Of a stretch of 64,000 nucleotides of DNA, positions 49,923-59,324 are shown in pieces. Position 1 is the first letter of the stretch, and each line of letters begins with the position of its first letter. The notes beneath the pieces were generated by a model. It ran no database searches. It was not told the DNA's origin and worked only from the letters and a program-made list of their open reading frames with translations. A program made the position numbers and the translations under genes. The stretch is taken from positions 704,001-768,000 of the forward strand of contig NZ_JACCCJ010000002.1 of NCBI RefSeq assembly GCF_013410105.1, written 5' to 3'. Origin of the DNA: Sphingopyxis sp. JAI108. Lineage in GTDB: Bacteria; Pseudomonadota; Alphaproteobacteria; Sphingomonadales; Sphingomonadaceae.

Positions 49923-50654
49923 ATGACCAGCGCCCTGCCATATTTCGCAAGGGGCGTCGCTGTCGCGGCGGCCGCCCTGTCGCTCCTGTCGCTCGCCGGC
50001 CCCGTGTCGGCGGCCGAGAAACGCTTCGGCCTGACCAGTTTCGAGGCGATCGAGGTCAGCGCCGACGTCGCGGTCGAGGTGGTGACGCGCGCGCCGGTGA
50101 GCGCGGTGGCGACGGGACCGCAGGACGCCCTCGACCGGCTGAGCCTGGAAAGCCGCGACGGACGGCTGGTGATCAGCCAGCGCCAGTTCGCGGGGGATGA
50201 AAAGCGCGGGGCGCCGCGGGGACCGGTGACGGTGCGGGTGAACGCCGCCAATTTGAACAGCGCGACGCTTGCCGGGGCGGGGTCGCTCCGGATCGACACG
50301 CTGAAGGGGCAGCGTGCCATGGTCGGGCTGCGCGGCCCGGGGCGGCTGGACGTTGGCGCGATCGCGGCCGACCGATTGCAAGTGGCGATGATCGGCAACG
50401 GCACGATGACGCTCGGCGGTGCGGCCAAGACCGCGCAGATGACATTGTCGGGCGCGGGCGTCGTCGATGCCGGCTCGCTGTCGGTCGGCGCGCTGATCAG
50501 CGACAGCGAGGGCGCGGGCGATCATATATTGCGCGCGGTCAAGAGCGCGGCAGTCACGTCGCGCGGGATCGGCAAGGTTGTGGTGCTCGGGCGGCCTGTG
50601 TGCACCGTGCGCAATGTCGGCAGCGGGTCGGTGACCTGCGGGACGGGGAAATAG
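49923..50654 (+). CDS. secreted GIN-domain (DUF2807) protein
   Basis: 243 residues with signal peptide (FARGVAVAAAALSLLSLAGP, cut after VSA-A). Same family as the preceding gene (FEAIEVSADVAVEVVT; turns such as LAGAGSLRIDTL, LSGAGVVDAGSL) and the same closing pair of Cys (VCTVRNVGSGSVTC), but the GSG repeats are less regular and there is no lipobox. It is probably cotranscribed with the first copy and also in the envelope. Confidence 0.82.
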   Translation: MTSALPYFARGVAVAAAALSLLSLAGPVSAAEKRFGLTSFEAIEVSADVAVEVVTRAPVSAVATGPQDALDRLSLESRDGRLVISQRQFAGDEKRGAPRGPVTVRVNAANLNSATLAGAGSLRIDTLKGQRAMVGLRGPGRLDVGAIAADRLQVAMIGNGTMTLGGAAKTAQMTLSGAGVVDAGSLSVGALISDSEGAGDHILRAVKSAAVTSRGIGKVVVLGRPVCTVRNVGSGSVTCGTGK

Positions 50655-50718
50655 TCGTAAGGCGAACGGCGGCTGGCGACCGATTGCGCACATCGACCCA
50701 ATCGGACATTATGACCGC

Positions 50719-51057
50719 ATGAAACCCTATATGCGCCTTCGGAAATTCGTAGATTGGGACTTGTCGAAGACCGGCGCCATTCGTTCGGGCGCTGCATCTC
50801 TCCTCATCGCAATGGCGATTGCTTCGGCACCGTTCATAGTCGTTGAGCGGCCATTTTCGGCGAATGCATGGGCGGCGATATGCCTCGCATTTGCCGCAAG
50901 CTTGGCTTGGCTGGCGTTCGTAGCTTGGCGCGGTTACCGATTGCTCCGGACCCATGCGATAAAGGGGAACCGCAAATTTGATTTGCGTGACAAACATCGC
51001 TTGCCCGAAGAATATGCGTCAACGGGAAGTGCGACCAAAGCGCGGGTCCGGCGTTAA
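50719..51057 (+). CDS. small hypothetical membrane protein
   Basis: 112 residues. Two hydrophobic helices (about residues 24-43 and 50-70) with a basic N-terminus and a long hydrophilic tail (KGNRKFDLRDKHRLPEEY). No family recognised. Base use is less GC-rich than its neighbours. It stands 64 nt after the second GIN gene and is convergent with an SDR gene. Confidence 0.55.
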   Translation: MKPYMRLRKFVDWDLSKTGAIRSGAASLLIAMAIASAPFIVVERPFSANAWAAICLAFAASLAWLAFVAWRGYRLLRTHAIKGNRKFDLRDKHRLPEEYASTGSATKARVRR

Positions 51058-51097
51058 CATCCCACGTCGGCTTTCCACCCCAAAGCCGACTTTGGGC

Positions 51098-51901
51098 TCA
51101 ATGCGCCGCCGCGCCCAGGCCGTCGATCTTTTTCGACTGGCGCGCGATCAGCCCGGGGAACCAGCGCGCGAGGCGCGACAGTCGCCGCGCCATCTTGCCG
51201 ACGGGCATATGCACGCGGTCGCCATGCACCGCATCCCACGCCGCCTTTGCGACGTCCTCGACCGGCGAAATCTCGAATCCGCTGGCGGACAGGCGGCTGC
51301 GCGCGGGTTCGTTGCTGTCGGCGCTGACCTGATCGAGCAAGGGTGTGTCGATGAAGCCGGGCATCAGCGAGCGCACCTTGATACTGTGTTTGGCGAATTC
51401 GATCTCGAGCGCCTCGGTCAATCCGCGCACCGCGAATTTGGTCGCCGAATAGACCGCGAGCCCCCCGACGCCGTAAAAGCCCGACGCCGAGCCGGTGTTG
51501 AGGATCGCCGATCCCGGCGTCGCCTTGAGCAGCGGCAGCGCCATATAGATGCCGTTGACGACGCCGCCGAAGTTGATTGCGATCAGCCGGTCGGCCTCCT
51601 CGGGCGCCATGTCCATATATTGCCCGCCCGACCCGATGCCGGCGTTGTTGAAGAGGACGTCGAGGCGGCCGCCGCTCACGCTGGCGAAATCGTCCAGCGC
51701 GACCCTCCACTGGTCGCGGTCGCGCACGTCCATGACGTGGCGCGACGACGCGCCCTCGGGAAGCAGCGCGGCGGTTTCATCGATCCCGGCGCGGTTGACG
51801 TCGGCGATGCCGACGAACCAGCCCTGCCCCGCGAAATGGCGCGCGACCGCCCGGCCGATGCCCGATCCGCCCCCGGTGATGAAAATCGCCTTCCGTGCCA
51901 T
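51098..51901 (-). CDS. SDR-family oxidoreductase
   Basis: 267 residues from ATG 51901. Classical SDR: AIFITGGGSGIGRAVARHF, NNAG motif at ~83-86, Ser in LNTGSASGFYGVGG and YSATK catalytic pair. A C-terminal extension of about 20 residues beyond the core (ARRLSRLARWFPGLIARQSK) is amphipathic and may bind membranes. The substrate is unknown. A palindrome lies 15 nt upstream of the start. Confidence 0.86.
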   Translation of the reverse strand: MARKAIFITGGGSGIGRAVARHFAGQGWFVGIADVNRAGIDETAALLPEGASSRHVMDVRDRDQWRVALDDFASVSGGRLDVLFNNAGIGSGGQYMDMAPEEADRLIAINFGGVVNGIYMALPLLKATPGSAILNTGSASGFYGVGGLAVYSATKFAVRGLTEALEIEFAKHSIKVRSLMPGFIDTPLLDQVSADSNEPARSRLSASGFEISPVEDVAKAAWDAVHGDRVHMPVGKMARRLSRLARWFPGLIARQSKKIDGLGAAAH

Positions 51902-51915
51902 CCGGCCCCTCCTTA

Positions 51916-51929
51916 CATTGATGTCAATG
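51916..51929. promoter_or_regulatory. possible operator CATTGA-TG-TCAATG
   Basis: A perfect 6-bp inverted repeat with 2-nt centre, 15 nt upstream of the SDR start in its promoter region. A second short inverted repeat (GACAT...ATGTC, 51931-51952) lies next to it. The form fits TetR- or FadR-like regulators, but no such gene is in the window. Confidence 0.35.
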
Positions 51930-52011
51930 AGACATGATGCGAAGTCGATGTCAGGGTCAAGCGGCAATCGCGGCTTGGCAATATCCGGCGCCGATGGCTA
52001 AGAGGGCGGGG

Positions 52012-52551
52012 ATGACCCGCGGCCTTCGTTCTATCATCCTGTCGCTGCTGATGCTGTGCGCGGGCCTCGCCGCCCCCGCGCGCGCCGAAGTGGTCGTGAG
52101 CTTTTACAGCCATGATTTTGGCGACCGATTTCCGCACGCCTTCATCGTGATGAAGGGCAGGCTCGACGCGACTGGCGAGGCGGTCGATGCCAATTACGGC
52201 TTCACCGCGGTTTCGGTCAGCCCCGCGATCCTGTTCGGGTCGGTGAAGGGCAAGGTCGAATCGTCGAAGCCCGACTATATCGACAAGAGCGACCGCCAGT
52301 TCGACGTTACGGTCGACGATGCGACCTATGGGCGGGTCTTGGCGAAGGTCGCCGAATGGCGCGACCGCGAGCAGCCGAGTTACAGCCTGAACAAGCGCAA
52401 CTGCGTCCATTTCGTGATGGAGCTGGCCGAGGTCGTCGGCTTGCAGGTCAATCGCAAAAGCAAATTGTTCAAGAAGCCCAAGAGCTTTCTGATCGAAGTG
52501 AAGGGGTTGAATCCCGGTCTGACGGAGCCCGCCAAAGCCCCCGCCCTCTAG
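52012..52551 (+). CDS. secreted protein with a permuted papain-like (NlpC/P60-LRAT) signature
   Basis: 179 residues from ATG 52012 (an ATG 18 nt upstream is possible). Signal peptide GLRSIILSLLMLCAGLAAP, then ARA-E. The mature protein has a His in RFPHAFIVMKGR and a Cys in SLNKRNCVHFVMEL, about 80 residues later. This His-then-Cys order with an NCVHF motif is like circularly permuted papain-fold proteins (LRAT/YiiX type). Length is small and no other domain is present. It could be an envelope amidase or thioesterase; this is inference from a few residues. Confidence 0.62.
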   Translation: MTRGLRSIILSLLMLCAGLAAPARAEVVVSFYSHDFGDRFPHAFIVMKGRLDATGEAVDANYGFTAVSVSPAILFGSVKGKVESSKPDYIDKSDRQFDVTVDDATYGRVLAKVAEWRDREQPSYSLNKRNCVHFVMELAEVVGLQVNRKSKLFKKPKSFLIEVKGLNPGLTEPAKAPAL

Positions 52552-52629
52552 ACGCCGCGCGGCTTTCACCCTATGTTCAGGGGACGGGGCGCAATATTCC
52601 ACGCTCCCGGACGTATAGAGGGGCGATTC

Positions 52630-52896
52630 TTGCGGTTATTGTTGACCCTTTTGGCATTGCTGACCGGCCTGGCGACCGCCGACCGGGCAGTTGCCGCGCC
52701 TGCCGTTCCGGCGGCGATGGGGGCGCTGGTCCTGCTGGCCGAAACGACGGGCAAGACCGAAGCGAACGATACCGAGCGCCGCCCCACCACCAACACCGCG
52801 CCGCGGCGCACGTCGACCGGCAGCGGCAAGCCGCGCAAGGCGGCTCCGCCGTATCTGCCCGGTCTGCTGACCGGTAGCGACCGCGCACTAGAATAG
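52630..52896 (+). CDS. small secreted Pro/Thr-rich protein (start uncertain)
   Basis: 88 residues from TTG 52630, chosen because AGAGGGG lies 6 nt before it and it begins a signal peptide (LRLLLTLLALLTGLATADRA). An in-frame ATG at 52573 lacks a ribosome site. The mature part is short and rich in Thr, Arg, Pro and Lys (TERRPTTNTAPRRTSTGSG), so probably unstructured. No family recognised. It lies 109 nt upstream of secA. Confidence 0.5.
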   Translation: MRLLLTLLALLTGLATADRAVAAPAVPAAMGALVLLAETTGKTEANDTERRPTTNTAPRRTSTGSGKPRKAAPPYLPGLLTGSDRALE

Positions 52897-53005
52897 CGCC
52901 GGGTCGTTCGCGCCTGTTCAGGGCGCCGCCTCGCGATGAGGCCCGTTTCATCTGTCTTGCGGCTGAAAAACGCCGCCATTTCATTCTAAATCCAAGGGAA
53001 ATTCC

Positions 53006-55741
53006 ATGTTTTCTGGCCTCGCCAAGAGCCTGTTCGGCTCGTCCAACGACCGTTACGTCAACTCGATCCGCAAGATCGTCGACAAGATCAATGCCTTCGA
53101 ACCCGCGATGCAGGCGCTCGATGACGCTGGGCTGCAGGCGCAGACGCAGACATTCCGCGACCGGCTGGGCGCCGGCGAGACGCTCGACGACATCCTGCCC
53201 GAAGCTTTCGCCACGGTGCGCGAGGCGGCGGTCCGCACGCTCGGCATGCGCCATTTCGACGTCCAGATGATCGGCGGCGTTGTGCTCCACCGCGGCGAAA
53301 TCGCCGAAATGGCGACGGGCGAGGGCAAGACGCTGATGGCGACGCTGCCCTGTTATCTGAACGCGCTCGAGGGCAAGGGCGTCCATGTCGTGACCGTCAA
53401 CGACTATCTCGCCCGCCGCGACGCCGAGTGGATGGGCACCGTCTATGGCTTCCTTGGCCTGACCACGGGGATCATCGTCCCCAACCTCAACGAGATGCAG
53501 CGCCGCGACGCCTATAACAGCGACATCACCTATGCGACGAACAACGAGCTGGGGTTCGATTATCTGCGCGACAATATGAAGTTCGACCGCCAGCAGATGG
53601 TCCACCGCGAATTCAACTTCGGCATCGTCGACGAGGTCGATTCGATCCTGATCGACGAAGCGCGCACCCCGCTGATCATCTCGGGCCCGACCGACGACAA
53701 GTCGGAGCTTTATATCCGCGTCAACGAGGTGGTGCTCCAGCTCGGCGAGGAGGATTATGAGAAGGACGAGAAGTCGAAGTCGATCAACCTGACCGAAGAC
53801 GGCACCGAACATGTCGAACGGCTGCTCGAAGCCGCGGGCCTGCTTCAGGGCAACAACCTCTATGACATCGAGAACACACAGGTCGTCCATCACGTCAACC
53901 AGGCGCTGAAGGCGATCCAGATGTTCCGGATCGACACCGACTATATCGTCAAGGACGGCAAGGTCGTGATCATCGACGAATTCACCGGCCGCATGATGGA
54001 CGGCCGCCGCTGGTCCGACGGGCTGCACCAGGCGGTCGAGGCGAAGGAGGGCGTGCAGATCGAGCCCGAAAATCAAACCCTGGCTTCGATCACCTTCCAG
54101 AATTATTTCCGCATGTATCCCAAGCTTTCGGGGATGACCGGCACCGCCGCGACCGAGGCCGCCGAATTCTTCGACATCTACAAGATGAATGTCGTCAACA
54201 TCCCGACCAACCGCCCGATCGCGCGCATCGACGACGAGGATGAATTCTACAAGAATATCAACGACAAGTTCGGCGCGATCGCCAAGACGATCCGCGAAGC
54301 GAACGAGCGCGGCCAGCCGGTGCTCGTCGGCACGGTGTCGATCGAGAAGTCCGAGCTGCTCTCCTCCTATCTTGAAAAGGAAGGGGTGCCGCACAGCGTC
54401 CTCAACGCGCGCTTCCACGAGAGCGAAGCGCATATCGTCGCGCAGGCGGGCCGCACGGGTGCCGTGACGATCGCGACGAACATGGCGGGCCGCGGCACCG
54501 ACATCAAACTCGGCGGCAACGAAGAATTCCGTATCGACGACGAGCTCAAGGATCTGCCCGAAGGCCCCGAGCGCGACGCCGGCATCGCGCGGATCAAGGC
54601 CGAGGTCGAGGCCGAGCGCGAAGCGGTGAAGGCCGCAGGCGGGCTGTTCGTGCTCGCGACCGAGCGCCACGAGAGCCGCCGCATCGACAACCAGCTGCGC
54701 GGCCGTTCGGGGCGACAGGGCGACCCCGGCCTGTCGAAATTCTACCTCTGTCTCGACGATGATCTCCTGCGTATCTTCGGCCCCGACACGCTCTTCTCCA
54801 AGATGATGAACAAGAATCTGGAGGACGGCGAAGCGATCGGGTCGAAGTGGCTGTCGAAGGCGATCGAGACCGCGCAGAAGAAGGTCGAGGCGCGCAACTA
54901 CGACATCCGCAAACAGGTCGTCGAGTACGACAATGTCATGAACGACCAGCGCAAGGTCATCTATGAACAGCGCGGCGAGATCATCGACAGCGAGACCGTC
55001 GACGAGGTGATGGCCGCGATGCGTGCCGAGACGGTCAACTCGATCGTCGCCGATGCGTGCCCTCCGGGCAGCTATCCCGAACAATGGGACGTCGAGACGA
55101 TGAAGGAGCGTGTCGCGAACATCCTCGACCTGGCGCCGCCGATCGACGAGTGGATGCAGGAAGACGCGGTCGACGCCGAAATCTTCGAGGAGCGCATCCA
55201 GCAGGCGGCCGACGCGATCGCCGCGGAGAAGGCCGGACTCGTCGACGCCGAAACGTGGAAGGGGATCGAGAAGTCGATCCTGCTCCAGACGCTCGACCAT
55301 CATTGGAAGGAGCATCTCTCGACGCTCGACGCGCTGCGTCAGGTCGTCTTCCTCCGCGCCTATGCGCAAAAGCAGCCGATCAACGAATATAAGCAGGAAG
55401 CCTTTGCGCTGTTCGAGCGCATGCTGTCGAATATCCGCGAGGATGTGACGCGCACCGTCGCGCGCATCGACCTGCGCTTCGAAGAGCCCGAGCCGATGCC
55501 GCTCCCCGACCTGCCCGACTTCCTGACCACGCACATCGACCCCTTCACGGGCGAGGATAACAGCGCCGACGTCGATGCGGGCTCGCTGGGCGTGATCGCG
55601 AACACGCTGCCGCCGATGCAGGTGCCGAAGCCCGATCTGCCCGAGGGCGAAAATCCCTATGCCGCGCTCGAGATCAGCCGCAACGCGCCGTGCCCCTGCG
55701 GTTCGGGCCGCAAGTACAAGCATTGCCACGGGGCGATCTGA
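53006..55741 (+). CDS. secA: preprotein translocase subunit SecA
   Basis: 911 residues, normal for SecA. The ATPase motor drives secretory proteins through SecYEG at the inner membrane. Walker [15 protein letters not shown], the DEVD box region [16 protein letters not shown], and the second nucleotide fold with [14 protein letters not shown] and [18 protein letters not shown]. The C-terminal zinc finger [14 protein letters not shown] is intact and binds SecB and lipids. AAGGGAAATT lies upstream of the ATG. Confidence 0.97.
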   Translation: MFSGLAKSLFGSSNDRYVNSIRKIVDKINAFEPAMQALDDAGLQAQTQTFRDRLGAGETLDDILPEAFATVREAAVRTLGMRHFDVQMIGGVVLHRGEIAEMATGEGKTLMATLPCYLNALEGKGVHVVTVNDYLARRDAEWMGTVYGFLGLTTGIIVPNLNEMQRRDAYNSDITYATNNELGFDYLRDNMKFDRQQMVHREFNFGIVDEVDSILIDEARTPLIISGPTDDKSELYIRVNEVVLQLGEEDYEKDEKSKSINLTEDGTEHVERLLEAAGLLQGNNLYDIENTQVVHHVNQALKAIQMFRIDTDYIVKDGKVVIIDEFTGRMMDGRRWSDGLHQAVEAKEGVQIEPENQTLASITFQNYFRMYPKLSGMTGTAATEAAEFFDIYKMNVVNIPTNRPIARIDDEDEFYKNINDKFGAIAKTIREANERGQPVLVGTVSIEKSELLSSYLEKEGVPHSVLNARFHESEAHIVAQAGRTGAVTIATNMAGRGTDIKLGGNEEFRIDDELKDLPEGPERDAGIARIKAEVEAEREAVKAAGGLFVLATERHESRRIDNQLRGRSGRQGDPGLSKFYLCLDDDLLRIFGPDTLFSKMMNKNLEDGEAIGSKWLSKAIETAQKKVEARNYDIRKQVVEYDNVMNDQRKVIYEQRGEIIDSETVDEVMAAMRAETVNSIVADACPPGSYPEQWDVETMKERVANILDLAPPIDEWMQEDAVDAEIFEERIQQAADAIAAEKAGLVDAETWKGIEKSILLQTLDHHWKEHLSTLDALRQVVFLRAYAQKQPINEYKQEAFALFERMLSNIREDVTRTVARIDLRFEEPEPMPLPDLPDFLTTHIDPFTGEDNSADVDAGSLGVIANTLPPMQVPKPDLPEGENPYAALEISRNAPCPCGSGRKYKHCHGAI

Positions 55742-55751
55742 CCCTATCTCC

Positions 55752-55775
55752 GCCGCGCGCTTTCGGGCGCGCGGC
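55752..55775. terminator. GC-rich hairpin after secA
   Basis: GCCGCGCGC pairs with GCGCGCGGC over a 6-nt loop, 10 nt after the secA stop. No T-run follows, so it may be a weak or Rho-assisted terminator. The rest of the spacer to 55949 shows no gene. Confidence 0.5.
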
Positions 55776-55949
55776 AAGCCCTTGATGTTACCGTATCAAT
55801 CCGAGCCACGAGGCCGCTTGCCAAGGTGCGCGGGCGCGATTAGCATCGCCTTCACAAGCTTGGCGGCCGCGTAGCCAGACAAGCGACGCAGCAGGCAGGA
55901 ACGACGGCGCCGCGCACGCCCACGAGGGCGCGCGCGGTCGGACGGTGGC

Positions 55950-57389
55950 ATGTTGCTTGGAAAGGGCGGGCGCATTTCCTTTTTCGACGAGATGACGGGA
56001 CAGGGGGGCGACGTCCGGTCGCCCTATCGCGAATATTCCGACTGGTTCAGCCGCGAGGATGCGGCGCGCATCCAGCGCAAGGCGCAGCAGGCCGAGGCCT
56101 TTTTCCGCACCACCGGCATCACCTTCAATGTCTATGGCGAGGATGAGGCCGACGAGCGGCTGATCCCCTTCGATGTCGTCCCGCGCATTATCGCGGCGAA
56201 CGAATGGCGCCGCCTGTCGCGCGGAATCGAACAGCGGGTGCGGGCGTTGAACGCCTTCCTCCACGATATTTATCACCGGCAGGAAATCCTGCGCGCGGGC
56301 CGCGTCCCGGTCGATCTGATCTCGCGCAACGAGGCGTTCCTGCCGATGATGATGGGCATGGACCCGCCGGGCGGCGTCTATACGCATATCAGCGGCATCG
56401 ACATCGTGCGCACCGGCGCCGACGAATATTATGTGCTCGAGGATAATGCGCGCACCCCGTCGGGGGTGTCGTACATGCTCGAAAATCGCGAGACGATGCT
56501 TCAGATGTTTCCCGAGCTGTTCGCTAAGATTTCGGTGCGCGAGGTCAGCGATTATCCGCTCAAGCTGTTGAAGTCGCTCGCCGCCTGCGCGCCGCCCGCG
56601 TGCAATGGGACGCCGACGGTCGCGGTGTTGACGCCGGGCATTCATAACAGCGCCTATTTCGAGCACAGCTTCCTCGCCGACCAGATGGGCGCCGAACTGG
56701 TCGAAGGGCATGATTTGCGCGTCGTCGACGGCCGCGTCGCGATGCGCACGACGCAGGGCTATACGCCGATCGACGTCCTCTATCGCCGCGTCGACGATGA
56801 TTTCCTCGACCCGCTCAATTTCCGCCCGGACTCGATGCTCGGCGTGCCGGGGATCTGGGACGTCTATCGCGCCGGCGGGATCACGATCGCCAACGCGCCC
56901 GGGACGGGGATCGCCGACGACAAGGCGCTCTACAGCTATATGCCCGACATCATCGAATTCTATACAGGCGAAAAGGCGCTGCTGCCCAATGTGCCGACCT
57001 GGCGCTGCTCCGAGCCCGAACATCTCAGGGAAGTGCTCGACCGGCTGCCCGAGCTGGTGGTCAAGGAGGTCCACGGGTCGGGCGGATACGGCATGCTCGT
57101 CGGCCCGGCGGCGAGCAAGAAGGAGATTGCCGCCTTCCGCGCCAAGCTGGAAGCGAACCCGCGCAATTATATCGCGCAGCCGACCCTGTCGCTGTCGACC
57201 GTGCCGATCTTCACCAAGGCGGGGCTTGCGCCGCGCCACGTCGACCTTCGCCCCTTCGTGCTGATGTCGCCGCAGGGGATCAGGATCACGCCGGGCGGCC
57301 TGACGCGGGTTGCGATGAGCAAGGGATCGCTGGTGGTCAATTCGAGCCAGGGCGGCGGGACCAAGGATACATGGGTGCTGGAGGATTGA
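55950..57389 (+). CDS. circularly permuted type 2 ATP-grasp protein
   Basis: 479 residues, matching the CP_ATPgrasp_2 family. Visible: YREYSDWFSREDAARIQRKA, VPRIIAANEWRRLSRGIEQR, GVYTHISGIDIVRTGADEYY, VLEDNARTPSGVSYMLENR and VLTPGIHNSAYFEHSFLA, then VVKEVHGSGGYGMLVGP and the closing SSQGGGTKDTWVLED. It belongs to the conserved operon with alpha-E, transglutaminase and Anbu genes. It is expected to make a peptide-like amide bond; the product is unknown. Confidence 0.9.
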   Translation: MLLGKGGRISFFDEMTGQGGDVRSPYREYSDWFSREDAARIQRKAQQAEAFFRTTGITFNVYGEDEADERLIPFDVVPRIIAANEWRRLSRGIEQRVRALNAFLHDIYHRQEILRAGRVPVDLISRNEAFLPMMMGMDPPGGVYTHISGIDIVRTGADEYYVLEDNARTPSGVSYMLENRETMLQMFPELFAKISVREVSDYPLKLLKSLAACAPPACNGTPTVAVLTPGIHNSAYFEHSFLADQMGAELVEGHDLRVVDGRVAMRTTQGYTPIDVLYRRVDDDFLDPLNFRPDSMLGVPGIWDVYRAGGITIANAPGTGIADDKALYSYMPDIIEFYTGEKALLPNVPTWRCSEPEHLREVLDRLPELVVKEVHGSGGYGMLVGPAASKKEIAAFRAKLEANPRNYIAQPTLSLSTVPIFTKAGLAPRHVDLRPFVLMSPQGIRITPGGLTRVAMSKGSLVVNSSQGGGTKDTWVLED

Positions 57390-57412
57390 TGGTGCGTATC
57401 GTCCCCTTTCCC

Positions 57413-57494
57413 CGTCATTGCGAGCGAAGCGAAACAATCCAGAGCGGTTTACGCAACTCTGGATTGCCGCGTCGCTTCGCTCCTCGCAATGACG
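57413..57494. repeat. CGTCATTGCGAG inverted-repeat element inside the Anbu operon
   Basis: Outer arms CGTCATTGCGAG / CTCGCAATGACG; inner CAATCCAGAG / CTCTGGATTG. It occupies most of the 139-nt gap between the ATP-grasp and alpha-E genes, while the later genes in the operon are only 2 to 48 nt apart. It could change the ratio of the first gene to the others. Confidence 0.72.
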
Positions 57495-57528
57495 AAATGG
57501 ATGGGGCCTCAGCGGAGGGGGCTGCCCC

Positions 57529-58470
57529 ATGCTAGGGAAAACCGCTGGTGCTCTTTACTGGATGGCGCGCTATCTGGAGCGCAGCGAAAACAACGCGCGG
57601 TTGATTGACGCAGGTTTTCGCATCGCACTGACCCGATCGAGCACCGCGGCGGCCGAGTGGCGATCGGTGCTCGTGACTGCGGGGCAGGATTATGCCTTTC
57701 GGCAGACGCAGCAGGATTATCATTCGCAGCGCGTCGTCGATTTCATGCTGCGCGATCCCGCCAATCCGTCGAGCATCATGTCGGTTGTCAAGCAGGCGCG
57801 CGACAACGCCCGCACCGCTCGCACCTATCTGACCCGCGAGGCATGGGAAGCGATCAATACGAGCTGGATGACGCTCGGCGCGCTGCTGAAACGGCAGGTG
57901 CGCGAGGATGATTTGCCCGACGTGCTTGCGGCGATCCGCCAGCAGAGCGGATTGGTGCGCGGCGCTTTTGCGGGGACGATGCTGCGCAATGACGGCTATA
58001 ATTTCTCGCGCCTCGGCACCTTCCTCGAGCGCGCCGACAACACCGCGCGCATCCTCGACGTCAAATATTACCTGCTCCTGCCTTCGGTCGCGCATATCGG
58101 CACGTCGATCGACAATGTGCAGTGGGAGACGATCCTGCGCTCGGTGTCGGCGCACCGCGCCTATCACTGGCTCTACGGAACCGAGATCAGCGCGCTGAAG
58201 ATCGCCGAATTCCTGATCCTCTATAAACAGATGCCGCGCAGCCTGGCTTTCTGCTGCGACAAGATGAACGACAATCTCGCGTGGCTTCAGCACGCTTATG
58301 GCGAGGAGACCGATGCAGTGCGCATGGGGGCGTCGATCTGCCGCGACCGGCTGACGCGCCCGATCGCGTCGATCTTCGACGGCGGGCTGCACGAGTTCAT
58401 CACCGAGTTCCTCCGCGCCAATGCCGCACTCGCGCGGCAGATCGAGCGCGATTACCGGTTCGTGGAGTAA
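57529..58470 (+). CDS. alpha-E domain protein
   Basis: 313 residues, all-helical. MLGKTAGALYWMARYLERSE opens the protein as in the family, and SRLGTFLERADNTARILDVK and YHWLYGTEISALKIAEFLIL follow. The family is always linked with CP ATP-grasp and transglutaminase genes; its biochemical task is not known. It ends 2 nt before the transglutaminase start, so the two are coupled. Confidence 0.9.
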   Translation: MLGKTAGALYWMARYLERSENNARLIDAGFRIALTRSSTAAAEWRSVLVTAGQDYAFRQTQQDYHSQRVVDFMLRDPANPSSIMSVVKQARDNARTARTYLTREAWEAINTSWMTLGALLKRQVREDDLPDVLAAIRQQSGLVRGAFAGTMLRNDGYNFSRLGTFLERADNTARILDVKYYLLLPSVAHIGTSIDNVQWETILRSVSAHRAYHWLYGTEISALKIAEFLILYKQMPRSLAFCCDKMNDNLAWLQHAYGEETDAVRMGASICRDRLTRPIASIFDGGLHEFITEFLRANAALARQIERDYRFVE

Positions 58471-58472
58471 GC

Positions 58473-59276
58473 ATGCGCCTGCGCGTCGAACATATCACCC
58501 ATTATCAATATGACAGCCCGGTCCGCTATGCGCTCCAGCAGTTGAAGCTGACGCCGAAGGAACGGCCGGGGCAGCAACTGATCCACGACTGGACGATCGC
58601 GATCGAGGGCGGAGCGCAGCAGCTTCACTATACCGACCATCACGGCAATGGCGTCGATCTGGTGTCGGTCGATGGGGGAACCAGCGAACTCGTCATCCGC
58701 TGCGCCGGCGAGGTCGAACTCATCACATGGGACGGAGTGATCGGGCCGCACCGCGGCGCGATGCCGCTCTGGACCTTTTTGCGCCCGACCCCGCTGACGC
58801 GCGCGGGGCGCGGGGTGCGTTCGCTGACCGCCGAACTGGGCCGCGACTTCGTCAACGATATCGAGCGCGCGCATGTGCTGTCGGCGCTGATCCTGGACAG
58901 GCTGGCCTATCGAATCGGCGTCACCGACGCCGAGACGACCGCCGAGCAGGCGCTGGCGGGGGATGGCGGGGTGTGCCAGGACCATGCGCATATCTTCATC
59001 GCGGCGATGCGCCACCTCGGGCACCCGGCGCGTTATGTCTCGGGCTATCTGATGATGAACGACCGGACGCATCAGGACGCGACGCATGGCTGGGCGGAGG
59101 CGCATTTCGACCATATCGGCTGGATCGGCTTCGACGTGAGCAACGGCCATTCGCCCGACCAGCGCTATATTCGCGTCGCGACCGGGCTCGACTATCGCGA
59201 CGCCGCCCCGGTTCGCGGCATGCGTTATGGTGCGGCGCAAGAAAATCTGGTTGTCCAATTGCAGGTCCAGCAATAA
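58473..59276 (+). CDS. transglutaminase-like cysteine peptidase family protein
   Basis: 267 residues from ATG 58473. N-terminal beta-sandwich of the Bact_transglu_N type (MRLRVEHITHYQYDSPVRYA), then the papain-like core with Cys in AGDGGVCQDHAHIFIAAMRH, His in ATHGWAEAHFDHIGW and Asp in GFDVSNGH, the full catalytic triad. No signal peptide is evident. It is the third gene of the Anbu operon; it may cleave or form amide bonds made by the ATP-grasp enzyme (inference). Confidence 0.9.
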   Translation: MRLRVEHITHYQYDSPVRYALQQLKLTPKERPGQQLIHDWTIAIEGGAQQLHYTDHHGNGVDLVSVDGGTSELVIRCAGEVELITWDGVIGPHRGAMPLWTFLRPTPLTRAGRGVRSLTAELGRDFVNDIERAHVLSALILDRLAYRIGVTDAETTAEQALAGDGGVCQDHAHIFIAAMRHLGHPARYVSGYLMMNDRTHQDATHGWAEAHFDHIGWIGFDVSNGHSPDQRYIRVATGLDYRDAAPVRGMRYGAAQENLVVQLQVQQ

Positions 59277-59324
59277 GCGGACCGGGGCGATCCAGGATTA
59301 TCGGGGCGGGGATTACGGGGTTCG

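Noticed and set aside
52577..55777. A 1066-codon open frame antisense to secA
   Set aside because: secA has every conserved motif on the opposite strand; the antisense translation shows only Asp/Val/Arg-rich low complexity.
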